Shown here piece by piece: positions 8,961-16,757 of a stretch of 22,008 bases of DNA. Both the position numbers and the translations under genes were made by a program. Under the pieces are notes generated by a model, which saw only the letters and a program-made list of their open reading frames with translations, was not told the DNA's origin and searched no databases. Source of the stretch: Azoarcus sp031555955 (GTDB lineage: Bacteria > Pseudomonadota > Gammaproteobacteria > Burkholderiales > Rhodocyclaceae); NCBI GenBank assembly GCA_031555955.1, contig JAVBTY010000114.1, forward strand, positions 1 through 22,008, in the 5' to 3' direction. Each line of letters begins with the position of its first letter. Positions within the stretch are counted from its first letter, which is position 1.

Positions 8961-11333
8961 TCAGCCTTCCTGCGCGGCACGGTTTTCGGGATCGCCGCCG
9001 GAAAAGCAGGGCGTCAGCAGCCAGACCAGCGTAATGCCGGCCAGCATCGTCAGGCCAAAAGCCTGCAGCGCCGGGGTCCGGCTCAGGCTGAGCAGCCCAA
9101 AGGCAAGCAGGGTGTTGGCGGCGGACAGACCCACGGCGAGCCACGCGGGCAGGCTGCGCCGCCCCCCCTCTTCCTGCATGAAAATCCCGTAATCAACGCC
9201 CACGCCCAGCAGCAGCATCAGCGCGAGAACATGAAACAGCTGCAGGCTTTGCGCCAGCAGGCCAAACAGCGCCACCGTGCCGAGGCTGGCCAGCAGCACT
9301 GGCGCGATCACCCGCCACGCCTGGCGGCGGTAGCGCAGATACAGCAGCGCGGACACCAGCAGATAAGCCCCCGCCAGCACCCAGCTCATGTACACGCGAT
9401 ACCCGCCGAGCAGCGCGGAAATTTCTTCCACCCGGTCAACCCACTGCACCCCGTCGAGATCCTGCGCGGCCTGTTTCAGCGCGGGAATATGCGGATACTC
9501 CAGCCCGCGCAGGGCGACAATGCTCGCGTACTGCCCAGCAGCGGCCCCGACCTGCCCCAGCCACAGATGCCGCCACGGCTGGCTTGCCGCCGTGGCGAGA
9601 AAGGCATCGACCGTCAGCCCCCCTTGCGCGGCGGACAGATGCTGCCGCACGCCCGCGGCCCAGGCGTCATCCTCCCCAACCTGCGCGCCAAGCTGCGCCA
9701 GCGCGCCGCCCTCGCCCAGCAGGGTGCGCTCCACCAGCGCGCGCCGCCGCGCCTGGGCCTGCGCGGACGGCGCCCAGTTCGACAGCGCGTGATAGCCGCC
9801 CAGCTGCCGCGTCTGGATCAGGACATCCAGCCGGGTCTTGAGCCGCTCTTCCCGCTGCAGCACCTCTTCCGCGCTTGCGCCGCGCACCAGGTAATACTGG
9901 ACTGGCGAGGCAAGATCGAGCAGCCGCCCCAGCCTGATCTGGTCTTCAACCAGATGGGCGGGCGAATTCTGCAGGGCGCGCAGATCATCGTTGAAACTGG
10001 TCCGGAACCCCGCATACGCCACAATCCCCACAAAAACAGACAGCGCCGCAAACCCCGCCCGCCCAGAACGGAAACGGGGCCAGCGGCGCAGGGCGCGGCC
10101 ATAAATCCGCGCGAGCATGCCGGGCGGCCGCGCCCCGCCGCCCGACAGCAGGGGGAACCAGCACACCACCGTCAGCCAGGCGAATATCAGCCCCAGCACG
10201 GAAAAAACCGCCATGTGGCGCAAGCCCGGGAAAGGGGTCAGCAACAGCCCGAGGTAGCCGATGACGGCCGCGCACAGCGTCAGCGCCAGCCCCGGCAGCA
10301 GGCGGCGGAGCAGCCGGAACGGGTCCGTTTCCGCCGCTGCGCCCAGGCGGTGGCACAGAAAATACACGCCGTAATCCTGCGCGACGCCGATCAGGCTCGC
10401 CCCAAAAACCAGGGTCAGCAGATGAATGCGCCCAAAGAGCAGCCAGCACACCGAAAAAGCGCCCAGAAAACCCACCGTCACCGAGAGCAGCACCAGCGCA
10501 ACGGGCCGGAGCGAACCGAAGGTGAGCCAGGCAAGCAGGATGATGCCCAGCACGGAACCGGCGCCAATGGTCGCCATTTCCCGGCTGGCCTGCGCCCCTG
10601 CTGCCCCCGCGTGCAGAATCACGCCCGCGCTGAGGGTGTCCACGCCAGGAGACGTCTGCCGCGCCGCCTCCGACGCGCGCTCCAGCAGCGGCAGAACGCG
10701 CTGCTGCGCGGCCAGCGAGAACGCAGGCAGTTTCAGCGTAAGCGGTATCAGCACGTATTCATGCGTTGCGCTGGCGACGAACAGTTCGCCATCGCGCGGG
10801 CGCACGGGCGTTTCCTGCGCGCGCTCCTGCGCCCAGGCGCTGAAAAGGCCAAACGGATCGTCCTGGAAAGATCCCGGCTTCGGGCCGGAGAAAGCGCTGT
10901 ACAGTCTGGCGATCGCACCCTGCACCCAGTAACGGGGCGGTTCGGTTTCCAGCAGTTTTTCCTGCCGCGCGGTTACGAATCCCAGGCGGTGCGCCATGAA
11001 GGGCGCCAGCCACTCATCCTGGGAACCGCCGCCGGGCAGAACGTATTCAAGCGCCTCCGGATCGGCGGCCAGCACGGAACGGTAAGCATCGGCCGCCCGC
11101 CGCGCCGCCGCCCAGTCCGCCGCGCCAACGAGCACGATAACGCGCTGCTGCGCGGCATCGACCATGTGGGTAAAGGACTGCTGCACGACCGGGTCCCGCT
11201 TCTGCACGGGCAGCAGCGCAAGAATGTCGGTATCCGGCCTCACCCGCTCTCCCAGCCATAGCCAGGCCTGGTGCGCCAGCAGCAGGCTGACGGCCACGGC
11301 CCAGAGCAGCGCGGGAATGCGGCTGCGGGTCAA
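8961..11333 (-). CDS. apeM: MMPL/RND-family exporter (ApeM)
   Basis: A 790-residue inner-membrane transporter with the RND duplication: one N-terminal helix (about 8-27), a periplasmic domain (about 30-250), a first bundle (about 255-440), a second periplasmic domain (about 445-625) and a second bundle (about 630-785). The MMPL motif occurs once in each half, GVAQDYGVYF at Asp320 and GVGVDYGIFM at Asp714. It probably extracts the lipid-linked aryl polyene from the inner membrane using the proton gradient. The start is a TTG at 11333 overlapping the apeL stop by 4 nt (TTGA); no ATG or GTG near it would keep the first helix, so the TTG is accepted. Together with ApeL and ApeN it forms the export block. 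Confidence 0.9.
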   Translation of the reverse strand: MTRSRIPALLWAVAVSLLLAHQAWLWLGERVRPDTDILALLPVQKRDPVVQQSFTHMVDAAQQRVIVLVGAADWAAARRAADAYRSVLAADPEALEYVLPGGGSQDEWLAPFMAHRLGFVTARQEKLLETEPPRYWVQGAIARLYSAFSGPKPGSFQDDPFGLFSAWAQERAQETPVRPRDGELFVASATHEYVLIPLTLKLPAFSLAAQQRVLPLLERASEAARQTSPGVDTLSAGVILHAGAAGAQASREMATIGAGSVLGIILLAWLTFGSLRPVALVLLSVTVGFLGAFSVCWLLFGRIHLLTLVFGASLIGVAQDYGVYFLCHRLGAAAETDPFRLLRRLLPGLALTLCAAVIGYLGLLLTPFPGLRHMAVFSVLGLIFAWLTVVCWFPLLSGGGARPPGMLARIYGRALRRWPRFRSGRAGFAALSVFVGIVAYAGFRTSFNDDLRALQNSPAHLVEDQIRLGRLLDLASPVQYYLVRGASAEEVLQREERLKTRLDVLIQTRQLGGYHALSNWAPSAQAQARRRALVERTLLGEGGALAQLGAQVGEDDAWAAGVRQHLSAAQGGLTVDAFLATAASQPWRHLWLGQVGAAAGQYASIVALRGLEYPHIPALKQAAQDLDGVQWVDRVEEISALLGGYRVYMSWVLAGAYLLVSALLYLRYRRQAWRVIAPVLLASLGTVALFGLLAQSLQLFHVLALMLLLGVGVDYGIFMQEEGGRRSLPAWLAVGLSAANTLLAFGLLSLSRTPALQAFGLTMLAGITLVWLLTPCFSGGDPENRAAQEG

Positions 11334-11950
11334 AACAGGGCCGCCTCTTCCGCGCTGATCGCCGCCGCGCCCGTGGCGATGGCGGAAAAAGTGATTTCGG
11401 TGTGGTCGCCGCCCGCATCGTCGATCACGACGCGGCGGACATATTCGTTTCCTTCCAGCGCGAGAACCCCCACCGCTTTGGCCAGCGCGGATTCGCGCGC
11501 CCTGAGCACGACATCCCAGCCCGTTTTCGTCATGCCGCCCTCGATGCTGAACAGGGTGTCGAGCTGACTCAGGTCCCCGGACAGCAGCGAGAAAAGAACG
11601 TTATTGATCATCCGGACGGCCGGTTCCTGCTGCGCCTGCAGGCGCAGCGTGACGCGTTCATCCTGGAAATGGACGATTTCATCGCGCGTCAGACGCAGCG
11701 TATCAGGGAAAGGCTGCAGCGTCCGCCACAGGATGCCTTTGCCCGCGATAACGCAGAAGCGGCCGCTGGAAAGCAGAATCTGCTTCATGCCAACAAGCTT
11801 TTTGCGCTGGTCGAAACGCCCGCACAGGATGTCCGGCCGGGCCAGAGCGGCCTCGATCTGCGCGACCGGCGCGGCCGATGCGGCATCCGCGCCCTGAAAA
11901 CCCAGCGCTGCGAGCAGCGCCAGGGCGGACAGAAACCCTTTCATTCGCAT
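11330..11950 (-). CDS. apeL: LolA-like periplasmic outer-membrane lipid carrier (ApeL)
   Basis: A 206-residue protein with a Sec signal peptide (MRMKGFLSALALLAALG..., cleavage near 24-27) followed by a LolA-like domain: a starting helix with an FDQRKKLVGMKQILLSSGRF strand pair, then GILWRTLQPFPDTLRLT. Such a half-open beta-barrel would shuttle the hydrophobic pigment-lipid across the periplasm from ApeM to the outer membrane. ATG at 11950 follows GGGGG by 4 nt; a second ATG at 11944 (an ATGA overlap with apeK) is nearly as good. An in-frame start further up at 11995 would mask the signal peptide and lies in apeK, so it was dropped. The family is consistently encoded next to APE MMPL exporters. 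Confidence 0.88.
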   Translation of the reverse strand: MRMKGFLSALALLAALGFQGADAASAAPVAQIEAALARPDILCGRFDQRKKLVGMKQILLSSGRFCVIAGKGILWRTLQPFPDTLRLTRDEIVHFQDERVTLRLQAQQEPAVRMINNVLFSLLSGDLSQLDTLFSIEGGMTKTGWDVVLRARESALAKAVGVLALEGNEYVRRVVIDDAGGDHTEITFSAIATGAAAISAEEAALF

Positions 11951-12384
11951 GTGACCCCCAGTTTCTGGAAAAGAATGGGGGGCGACACGAAACACATTTC
12001 ACCCCGTTCCATATCCACCGCCACCTGGGTGGTGGTGGCGCGGATCAGTTTTTTTCCGCTTTCGGCATCCACAATCAGATAGGCGATCCTGAGACAGTTT
12101 TCCCATTCGGTGATCCCGGCCTGCACCGTCAGGAGCTGAAAGAAACGGGCGGGGCTGACGTAGCGCACCTGCAGATCGATGACCGGCCAGGCGTAGCCGG
12201 ATTCCTTCATCTGCGGATAGTTGTAGCCGATGCTGTCCAGCAGCGCGCAGCGGCCCGTTTCCAGGTATTTGACGTAGTTGCCGTGCCAGACGATCTCCAT
12301 CGGATCGAGATCGAAAAATGGCACCTGCACGCTGGCCTGCGCCGACCAGCGGCAGGCAAGGGGGTTGTTCCTGTGACGTTTCAC
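11941..12384 (-). CDS. apeK: 4HBT-type thioesterase (ApeK)
   Basis: A 147-residue hotdog thioesterase. The signature VPFFDLDPMEIVWHGNYVK (21-39) carries the 4-hydroxybenzoyl-CoA thioesterase/YbgC motif with Asp27, His34 and the HGNY turn, followed by YLETGR with Glu42. It would release or edit acyl chains on the ACPs, or hydrolyse stalled aryl thioesters. The start is a GTG at 12384 overlapping the ammonia-lyase stop by 4 nt (GTGA); the open frame runs further up into the lyase gene but without family similarity. Its 3' end overlaps apeL. Substrate is not readable from sequence. Confidence 0.88.
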   Translation of the reverse strand: MKRHRNNPLACRWSAQASVQVPFFDLDPMEIVWHGNYVKYLETGRCALLDSIGYNYPQMKESGYAWPVIDLQVRYVSPARFFQLLTVQAGITEWENCLRIAYLIVDAESGKKLIRATTTQVAVDMERGEMCFVSPPILFQKLGVTCE

Positions 12385-13946
12385 TGCCCGTCCCCGTACA
12401 GCGCCCAGCTCTGGCCGCGCATACGCTCCAGCAGCACCTTCAGTTCCAGATCCAGCCGCCGGTCTTCTTCCACGGGGGCGATATCCTGCCGCAGCCATTC
12501 CATCATCCGCGCGAGCGGCGGGGAAGGCGTCCGCGCCGGATCAAGGCGGCAGCGCAGCCAGACGCCCTGATGCACCGCCACCAGCAGCGCGGCGGCGGTC
12601 TGCTCGGTCAGCTCCAGCACGCGCAGGCAGTCGCGCGCCGCGATGGTGCCCATGCTGACCTTGTCCTGGTTGTGGCATTCGGTGGAACGCGAAAAAACCG
12701 AGGCGGGCAGCGTCTGCTTGAGAGCTTCCGCCGTCCAGGCCGAGGCGCTGATCTGCAGCGCCTTGAGGCCGTGATTAACCGGCACGCGCGCGCCCTGCGC
12801 GCCGGAAAGATTGGCGGGCAAGCCGTTGCTGTAACGGCTGTCGACCAGCAGCGCCATCTGGCGATCGAGCAGATCGGCCAGATTCGCCACCGCGTTTTTC
12901 ATGCCGTCCATGGCGAAGGCGACATGCCCACCGTAGAAATGCCCGCCGTGCAGAACGTGGCCGCCTTCCGCGTCGATAACAGGATTATCGTTGGCGCTGT
13001 TGAGTTCGTTTTCGATCAGGGTGCGGAAAAAGGGCAAGGCATCGGCCAGCACGCCGATCACGTGCGGCGCGCAGCGGATCGAATAACGGTCCTGCAGGCG
13101 GCGGCTGTTGCTTTCCACATTCCCGCAGGGAAGATCATGGCGCAGCCAGGCGGCCACGCGCTGCATGCCGGGGTGGGGCTTGACTGAAAACAGGGTGGCG
13201 TCGAAGTGGTGGGCATTGCCATCAAGCGCAAAAGAGGCCATTGCGGTAATCCGCGTGCACAGCTGGACCAGATAGGCCGCGCGGCTGTAGGCGAGGCAGG
13301 CGAGCGCGGTCATGACCGCCGTGCCGTTCATGATCGCCAACCCTTCCTTGGGGCGCAGCCGCAGCGGCGCGATGCCCGCTTCGGCAAGCGCCTGCGCGGC
13401 GGGAAGGGTTTCCCCCGCGCGCCATACCTCGCGTTCGCCGCACAGCACGGCGGCAAGGTAGGACAGGGGTGTCAGATCCCCGCTCGCGCCCACCGAGCCT
13501 TCGGCGGGTATGAGCGGCAGCAGTCCGTGCCCGAGCAGGCGTTCAATCTGCCGCAGCAGCTCAAGACTGACGCCCGAATACCCCCGGGAAAGGGATACGA
13601 GCCGTGTGGCGAGCACCGCGCGCGTCTGCGCCGGAGTGAGACAGTCCCCCAGGCCGCAGCCGTGGTAGGTGTAGAGATGGCGCGGCAGTTCCGCGACCAG
13701 TCCGGGCGGGATCGCCACCGTGCAGGAATCGCCGTAGCCGGTGGTGACGCCGTAGATGACGCCGTCTTCCCGCAGCAGCCGTTCCAGAAACACCGCGCCG
13801 CGGTCGATCGCGGCATGGAAGGCGGGATCATCCGACAGCTTCGCCTGGGCCTCGCCCGTGGCGATGGCGACGATGTCCTCGATCGAAAGTCTTTCCGCGC
13901 CGATCTCTACGGCGCGGGGGGAAGGGGGCGAATCAGGCGCGATCAT
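12381..13946 (-). CDS. MIO-type aromatic amino acid ammonia-lyase (HAL/PAL/TAL family)
   Basis: A 521-residue member of the histidine/phenylalanine/tyrosine ammonia-lyase family. Ala154-Ser155-Gly156 in SVGASGDLTPLSY would cyclise to the MIO electrophile. Other conserved elements are the catalytic Tyr65 in VIYGVTTGYG, LQDRYSIRC (284-292), ENELNSANDNPV (312-323) and NQDKVSMGTIAARD (426-439). At the substrate-selectivity position the sequence is YTYHGCG, so the dyad is Tyr94-His95, unlike His-Leu of Rhodobacter TAL, Phe-Leu of plant PAL or Ser-His of HutH. The usual GGNF motif reads GGHFYGG (334-340). No hut genes are nearby; the cluster context points to making an aryl-acrylate starter for the polyene, but substrate is unproven. 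It overlaps both neighbours by 4 nt. Confidence 0.9.
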   Translation of the reverse strand: MIAPDSPPSPRAVEIGAERLSIEDIVAIATGEAQAKLSDDPAFHAAIDRGAVFLERLLREDGVIYGVTTGYGDSCTVAIPPGLVAELPRHLYTYHGCGLGDCLTPAQTRAVLATRLVSLSRGYSGVSLELLRQIERLLGHGLLPLIPAEGSVGASGDLTPLSYLAAVLCGEREVWRAGETLPAAQALAEAGIAPLRLRPKEGLAIMNGTAVMTALACLAYSRAAYLVQLCTRITAMASFALDGNAHHFDATLFSVKPHPGMQRVAAWLRHDLPCGNVESNSRRLQDRYSIRCAPHVIGVLADALPFFRTLIENELNSANDNPVIDAEGGHVLHGGHFYGGHVAFAMDGMKNAVANLADLLDRQMALLVDSRYSNGLPANLSGAQGARVPVNHGLKALQISASAWTAEALKQTLPASVFSRSTECHNQDKVSMGTIAARDCLRVLELTEQTAAALLVAVHQGVWLRCRLDPARTPSPPLARMMEWLRQDIAPVEEDRRLDLELKVLLERMRGQSWALYGDGQ

Positions 13947-14914
13947 TGCAGATGGGGGCGATCCGGAACAGGGTTGGGTTTATGCCAGAAATCGTAAAAA
14001 TTGAACCATTGCAGCGGCGCCGCCTGGCAATACCCGGCAAGCCGGGCCGCGTAGGCGGCGGCGAGCGCCTCCAGCGCGGCGGCCCGCCCGGCGCGCGGCA
14101 GGCTGACCGATTGCGCCAGCAGCTCGAAATGCAGCACCGGCGTCTCGCCATCGCGCAGCGGAAACAGCATGTATATAGGACATTGCAGGGCGTTCGCAAG
14201 CAGATACGGGCCAACGGGAAAGGGCGCGGGCTGGCCGAGGAAACCAGCGTACGCCACGCGCGGATGCGGCGAAACCGGGATGCGGTCGCCCGCAATGGCG
14301 ATCAGCTCGCCCTGCCCGATCTTTTCGGCCAGCATGATGGCCATGCCGGGCGTCATTTCGGTGACCTGGAGAATATTCATCTGACTGCGCGGATTGATTT
14401 TCGCCAGCATGGCGTTGAATTTCCGGGCATGGCGGGTGTGCACCAGCACGGTCAGCTTCAGATCCGGTTTCTGCCACGCCAGCGCCCGGCACAGGTCGAG
14501 GTTGCCGAAATGCGAGCAGAGCAGCAGAGCGCCCTGCCCGCGTTCGATCTGCCGCAGCACGGGCTCCGCACCCGATACCCGCACCCGCGAGCCGTCATAC
14601 AGGCCGCTCCATAGCTGTATTTTTTCGAGAATGGTTTCGGCAAAGGCGGCGAAATGGCGCAGCACGCCCATCATCCCGGTCGCCACGGGAGCAAAGGCCG
14701 CGATGCGTTGCAGATACGCAGCCGAAGCGCGCCGCGCCGCAGGCCGGGTCAGCACATACCAGACCAGCACCGGGTAGAGCGCGAGGCGGAACGGCCAGAC
14801 GCCCAGCAGGCGGTGAACCAGAAACAGCAGGCGCATGCCCGCGATGGCGCCCGCCTCGTTGGCCGAGGCCCAGTGCCGGGCGGAAAGCCTTTGCGCGCCG
14901 CCGGTGTTTTTCAT
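13943..14914 (-). CDS. LpxL/HtrB-like membrane acyltransferase
   Basis: A 323-residue protein of the lysophospholipid/late lipid A acyltransferase (LPLAT) group. A hydrophobic N-terminal stretch near 24-57 should anchor it to the inner membrane. The HX4D site is CSHFGNLD with His135 and Asp140, followed by the conserved TVLVHTRHARKFN and the IAGDRIPVS block. It probably acylates the lipid or sugar anchor, or moves the polyene onto it. In enterobacterial APE clusters, as I recall, a glycosyltransferase and an acyltransferase are joined in one protein (ApeJ); here they are two genes overlapping by 4 nt (ATGA). It also overlaps the downstream ammonia-lyase by 4 nt. Confidence 0.86.
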   Translation of the reverse strand: MKNTGGAQRLSARHWASANEAGAIAGMRLLFLVHRLLGVWPFRLALYPVLVWYVLTRPAARRASAAYLQRIAAFAPVATGMMGVLRHFAAFAETILEKIQLWSGLYDGSRVRVSGAEPVLRQIERGQGALLLCSHFGNLDLCRALAWQKPDLKLTVLVHTRHARKFNAMLAKINPRSQMNILQVTEMTPGMAIMLAEKIGQGELIAIAGDRIPVSPHPRVAYAGFLGQPAPFPVGPYLLANALQCPIYMLFPLRDGETPVLHFELLAQSVSLPRAGRAAALEALAAAYAARLAGYCQAAPLQWFNFYDFWHKPNPVPDRPHLQ

Positions 14915-15663
14915 GATCCGCGCCCCGGACGGAGAAGCCGCGCGGGCAGGCGGGCGAGCATGGTGAAAAACAGCCGGGCGTGGGTGCGCGAGATCAACAG
15001 ATTGTCGAGCACCCCGCGAAAGTGGGAAACCCCGTCGGCGGGATAGGTGACCCGGGTGCGCTGGTTGCGTATTTCCAGCCCCTCCCAGTGCAGCCGCACC
15101 AGGATTTCAATATCGAAATCCATGCGCTGCCCCAGCCCGACGCGCGCGGCCAGCGCCGTTACCGGAGCAACGGGATAGACGCGGAAGCCGCACATGGCGT
15201 CCCGGATGGAGAAAGACAGCGTATTGATCCACACCCAGACATGGGTCAGATAGCGCGCATAAAAACGCAGGCCGGGCACAGAGGCATCGTAGACCGGACA
15301 GCCCGCGATAACCGCGCCGGGGTGCGCCCTGGCCTGCGCCAGGAAGGCGGGAATATCCGCAGTGTCGTGCTGCCCGTCGGCGTCGATCTGCAGCAGGTGG
15401 CTGAAACCCGCCTGCGCCGCATGGCGAAAGCCGCTCAGCACCGCCGCGCCCTTCCCCCGGTTGTCCGGGTGGCGCAGCAGGGTGATCCGCTCCGGCCGCT
15501 CCGCCGCCAGCCGGTCGAGCTCCAGCGCACAGGGCGCGGCGCTGCCATCATCCACCAGCACGCAGGGCAGCCCGTGCCGCAGCACGCCGTCCACGACCGC
15601 GCCAATGGTCTCGCCATGGTTGTAGACCGGGATAACGGCGCAGGGGTTAAACACTCGCTCCAC
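14911..15663 (-). CDS. Family 2 glycosyltransferase (DPM-like)
   Basis: A 250-residue GT-A fold enzyme. It begins CAVIPVYNHGETIGAVVDGVL, has the nucleotide-binding VDDGS (Asp38-Asp39), the metal-binding DADGQHD (Asp94/Asp96) and a C-terminal amphipathic stretch near 225-245, as in polyprenol-phosphate mannosyltransferase-like GT2 enzymes. It probably adds a sugar to the lipid anchor of the aryl polyene at the cytoplasmic face. The start is GTG at 15663 (17-nt overlap with the methyltransferase) or GTG at 15654 (8-nt overlap); neither has a clear Shine-Dalgarno beyond GCAGGTGG. The acyltransferase gene follows with a 4-nt overlap, forming a split counterpart of the fused ApeJ. Confidence 0.87.
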   Translation of the reverse strand: MERVFNPCAVIPVYNHGETIGAVVDGVLRHGLPCVLVDDGSAAPCALELDRLAAERPERITLLRHPDNRGKGAAVLSGFRHAAQAGFSHLLQIDADGQHDTADIPAFLAQARAHPGAVIAGCPVYDASVPGLRFYARYLTHVWVWINTLSFSIRDAMCGFRVYPVAPVTALAARVGLGQRMDFDIEILVRLHWEGLEIRNQRTRVTYPADGVSHFRGVLDNLLISRTHARLFFTMLARLPARLLRPGRGS

Positions 15664-16735
15664 CTGCTTTTACAAAGCGCAGCAGCGAGTGGCAGTAGCC
15701 GATTCCGTCGCGCACCGTCTGCAGCCGCAGGCCCGCGCTTTCCGCCAGGCGGATATAGTCGCCGCTCTCGTACACCTTGCTGTTGCCGCTCGCCATCGCG
15801 GTGAAATAGGGCGAGGTGTTGATCAGGCAGTACAGGGCGATGTCGTAGCGCTGGCGGTCCCAGAAGGTATCCATGACCAGCAGCTGGCCGCCTTGCGCCA
15901 GCGCACCGGCGGCGCGGCGCAGAATGCTGGCGATCTGCTCTTCGGAAAAGCAGCTCAGCAGCTGGCTCATCCAGATCACGTCCATGCCCGGCGCAAGCGG
16001 CGCATCGGGATCGAGCAGGTCCGTGGGGCAAAGGCGGGCGCGCGCGCCAACGCCCGCGTCATCCAGCGTCCGGGCGGCGATCCCGAGCTGCTGCGGCAGA
16101 TCGACCAGATACAGCTGCGCCTCTGGATCATAGGCCAGCGCGACGCGGCTGAACTTTCCGGTATTGGCGCCAATATCCATGATCCGCCGGGGTGCGGTGG
16201 CGAAAACATCGGGGAGAATGGCAGGAAAGGAAACGTCGGAATAATACTGGTCGAACGCGAACCAGCTTGAGCGCGCCGGTTCGGGCAGTTCGGCCAGCCC
16301 CTCGTACAGCGTGGGCCAGTCTCCAAGAACTTCAAGCCCGACGGGCGTTTCCGTGTCCAGCGCCTCTTCAAGCCGGTAAAGGCCCGCGTAGCAGACATCG
16401 TGATTGAAGTCGAAATTGATCTGGGTAATCCTGTCGGTCAGGATGCAGTAGCCGGTTTTGTCGAGCACATAACAGCCCCCGGACAGATAGACCACGCCCG
16501 CTGAAAGGCAGCTTTCCAGCGCTACCTTCAGGGCGTAGCCGCGCCAGCGTCCGCTGGCCTCCAGCGCGGCGAGGCTGAGCCCGACCTCCCCCGCATCGGC
16601 CAGCGCCTGCAGCATGCCGCGCTTCCACGCATAGCGCACGCACTGGAACACCACCGGACCAAAAGCGATTTTCTGTGCTTCAAAACGCGCCGCAAACGCG
16701 CTCTGGCCGACGGGTGAAAGTTTTATATCGAGCAT
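15647..16735 (-). CDS. SAM-dependent methyltransferase (O-methyltransferase-like, with N-terminal helical domain)
   Basis: A 362-residue class I methyltransferase. Residues 1-100 form a winged-helix-like dimerisation domain (FQCVRYAWKRGMLQALADAG...), as in COMT-like enzymes. The SAM-binding motif I is DIGANTGKF (187-195), then LYLVDLP, and MDVIWMSQLLSCF and GGQLLVMDTFW later. It probably methylates the aryl head group; whether on oxygen or ring carbon cannot be told. The catalytic His/Glu pair of plant COMT is not obvious: the equivalent region reads SQLLSCFSEEQ, so C-methylation or another acceptor is possible. ATG at 16735 lies 22 bp after the fused ligase gene; the 3' end overlaps the glycosyltransferase. 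Confidence 0.87.
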   Translation of the reverse strand: MLDIKLSPVGQSAFAARFEAQKIAFGPVVFQCVRYAWKRGMLQALADAGEVGLSLAALEASGRWRGYALKVALESCLSAGVVYLSGGCYVLDKTGYCILTDRITQINFDFNHDVCYAGLYRLEEALDTETPVGLEVLGDWPTLYEGLAELPEPARSSWFAFDQYYSDVSFPAILPDVFATAPRRIMDIGANTGKFSRVALAYDPEAQLYLVDLPQQLGIAARTLDDAGVGARARLCPTDLLDPDAPLAPGMDVIWMSQLLSCFSEEQIASILRRAAGALAQGGQLLVMDTFWDRQRYDIALYCLINTSPYFTAMASGNSKVYESGDYIRLAESAGLRLQTVRDGIGYCHSLLRFVKAGGASV

Positions 16736-16757
16736 ATGAACCAGTGCGGCGCGTCTG

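Noticed and set aside
9231..11261. Long open frame of 676 codons on the plus strand opposite the exporter gene
   Set aside because: It is antisense to a gene with clear MMPL motifs, is rich in Arg, Gln and Pro in the style of GC-rich shadow frames, and has no recognisable domain.
12381..13946. Histidine utilisation gene hutH
   Set aside because: No other hut genes are near, and the selectivity dyad is Tyr-His instead of Ser-His; the gene is translationally coupled to APE genes on both sides.
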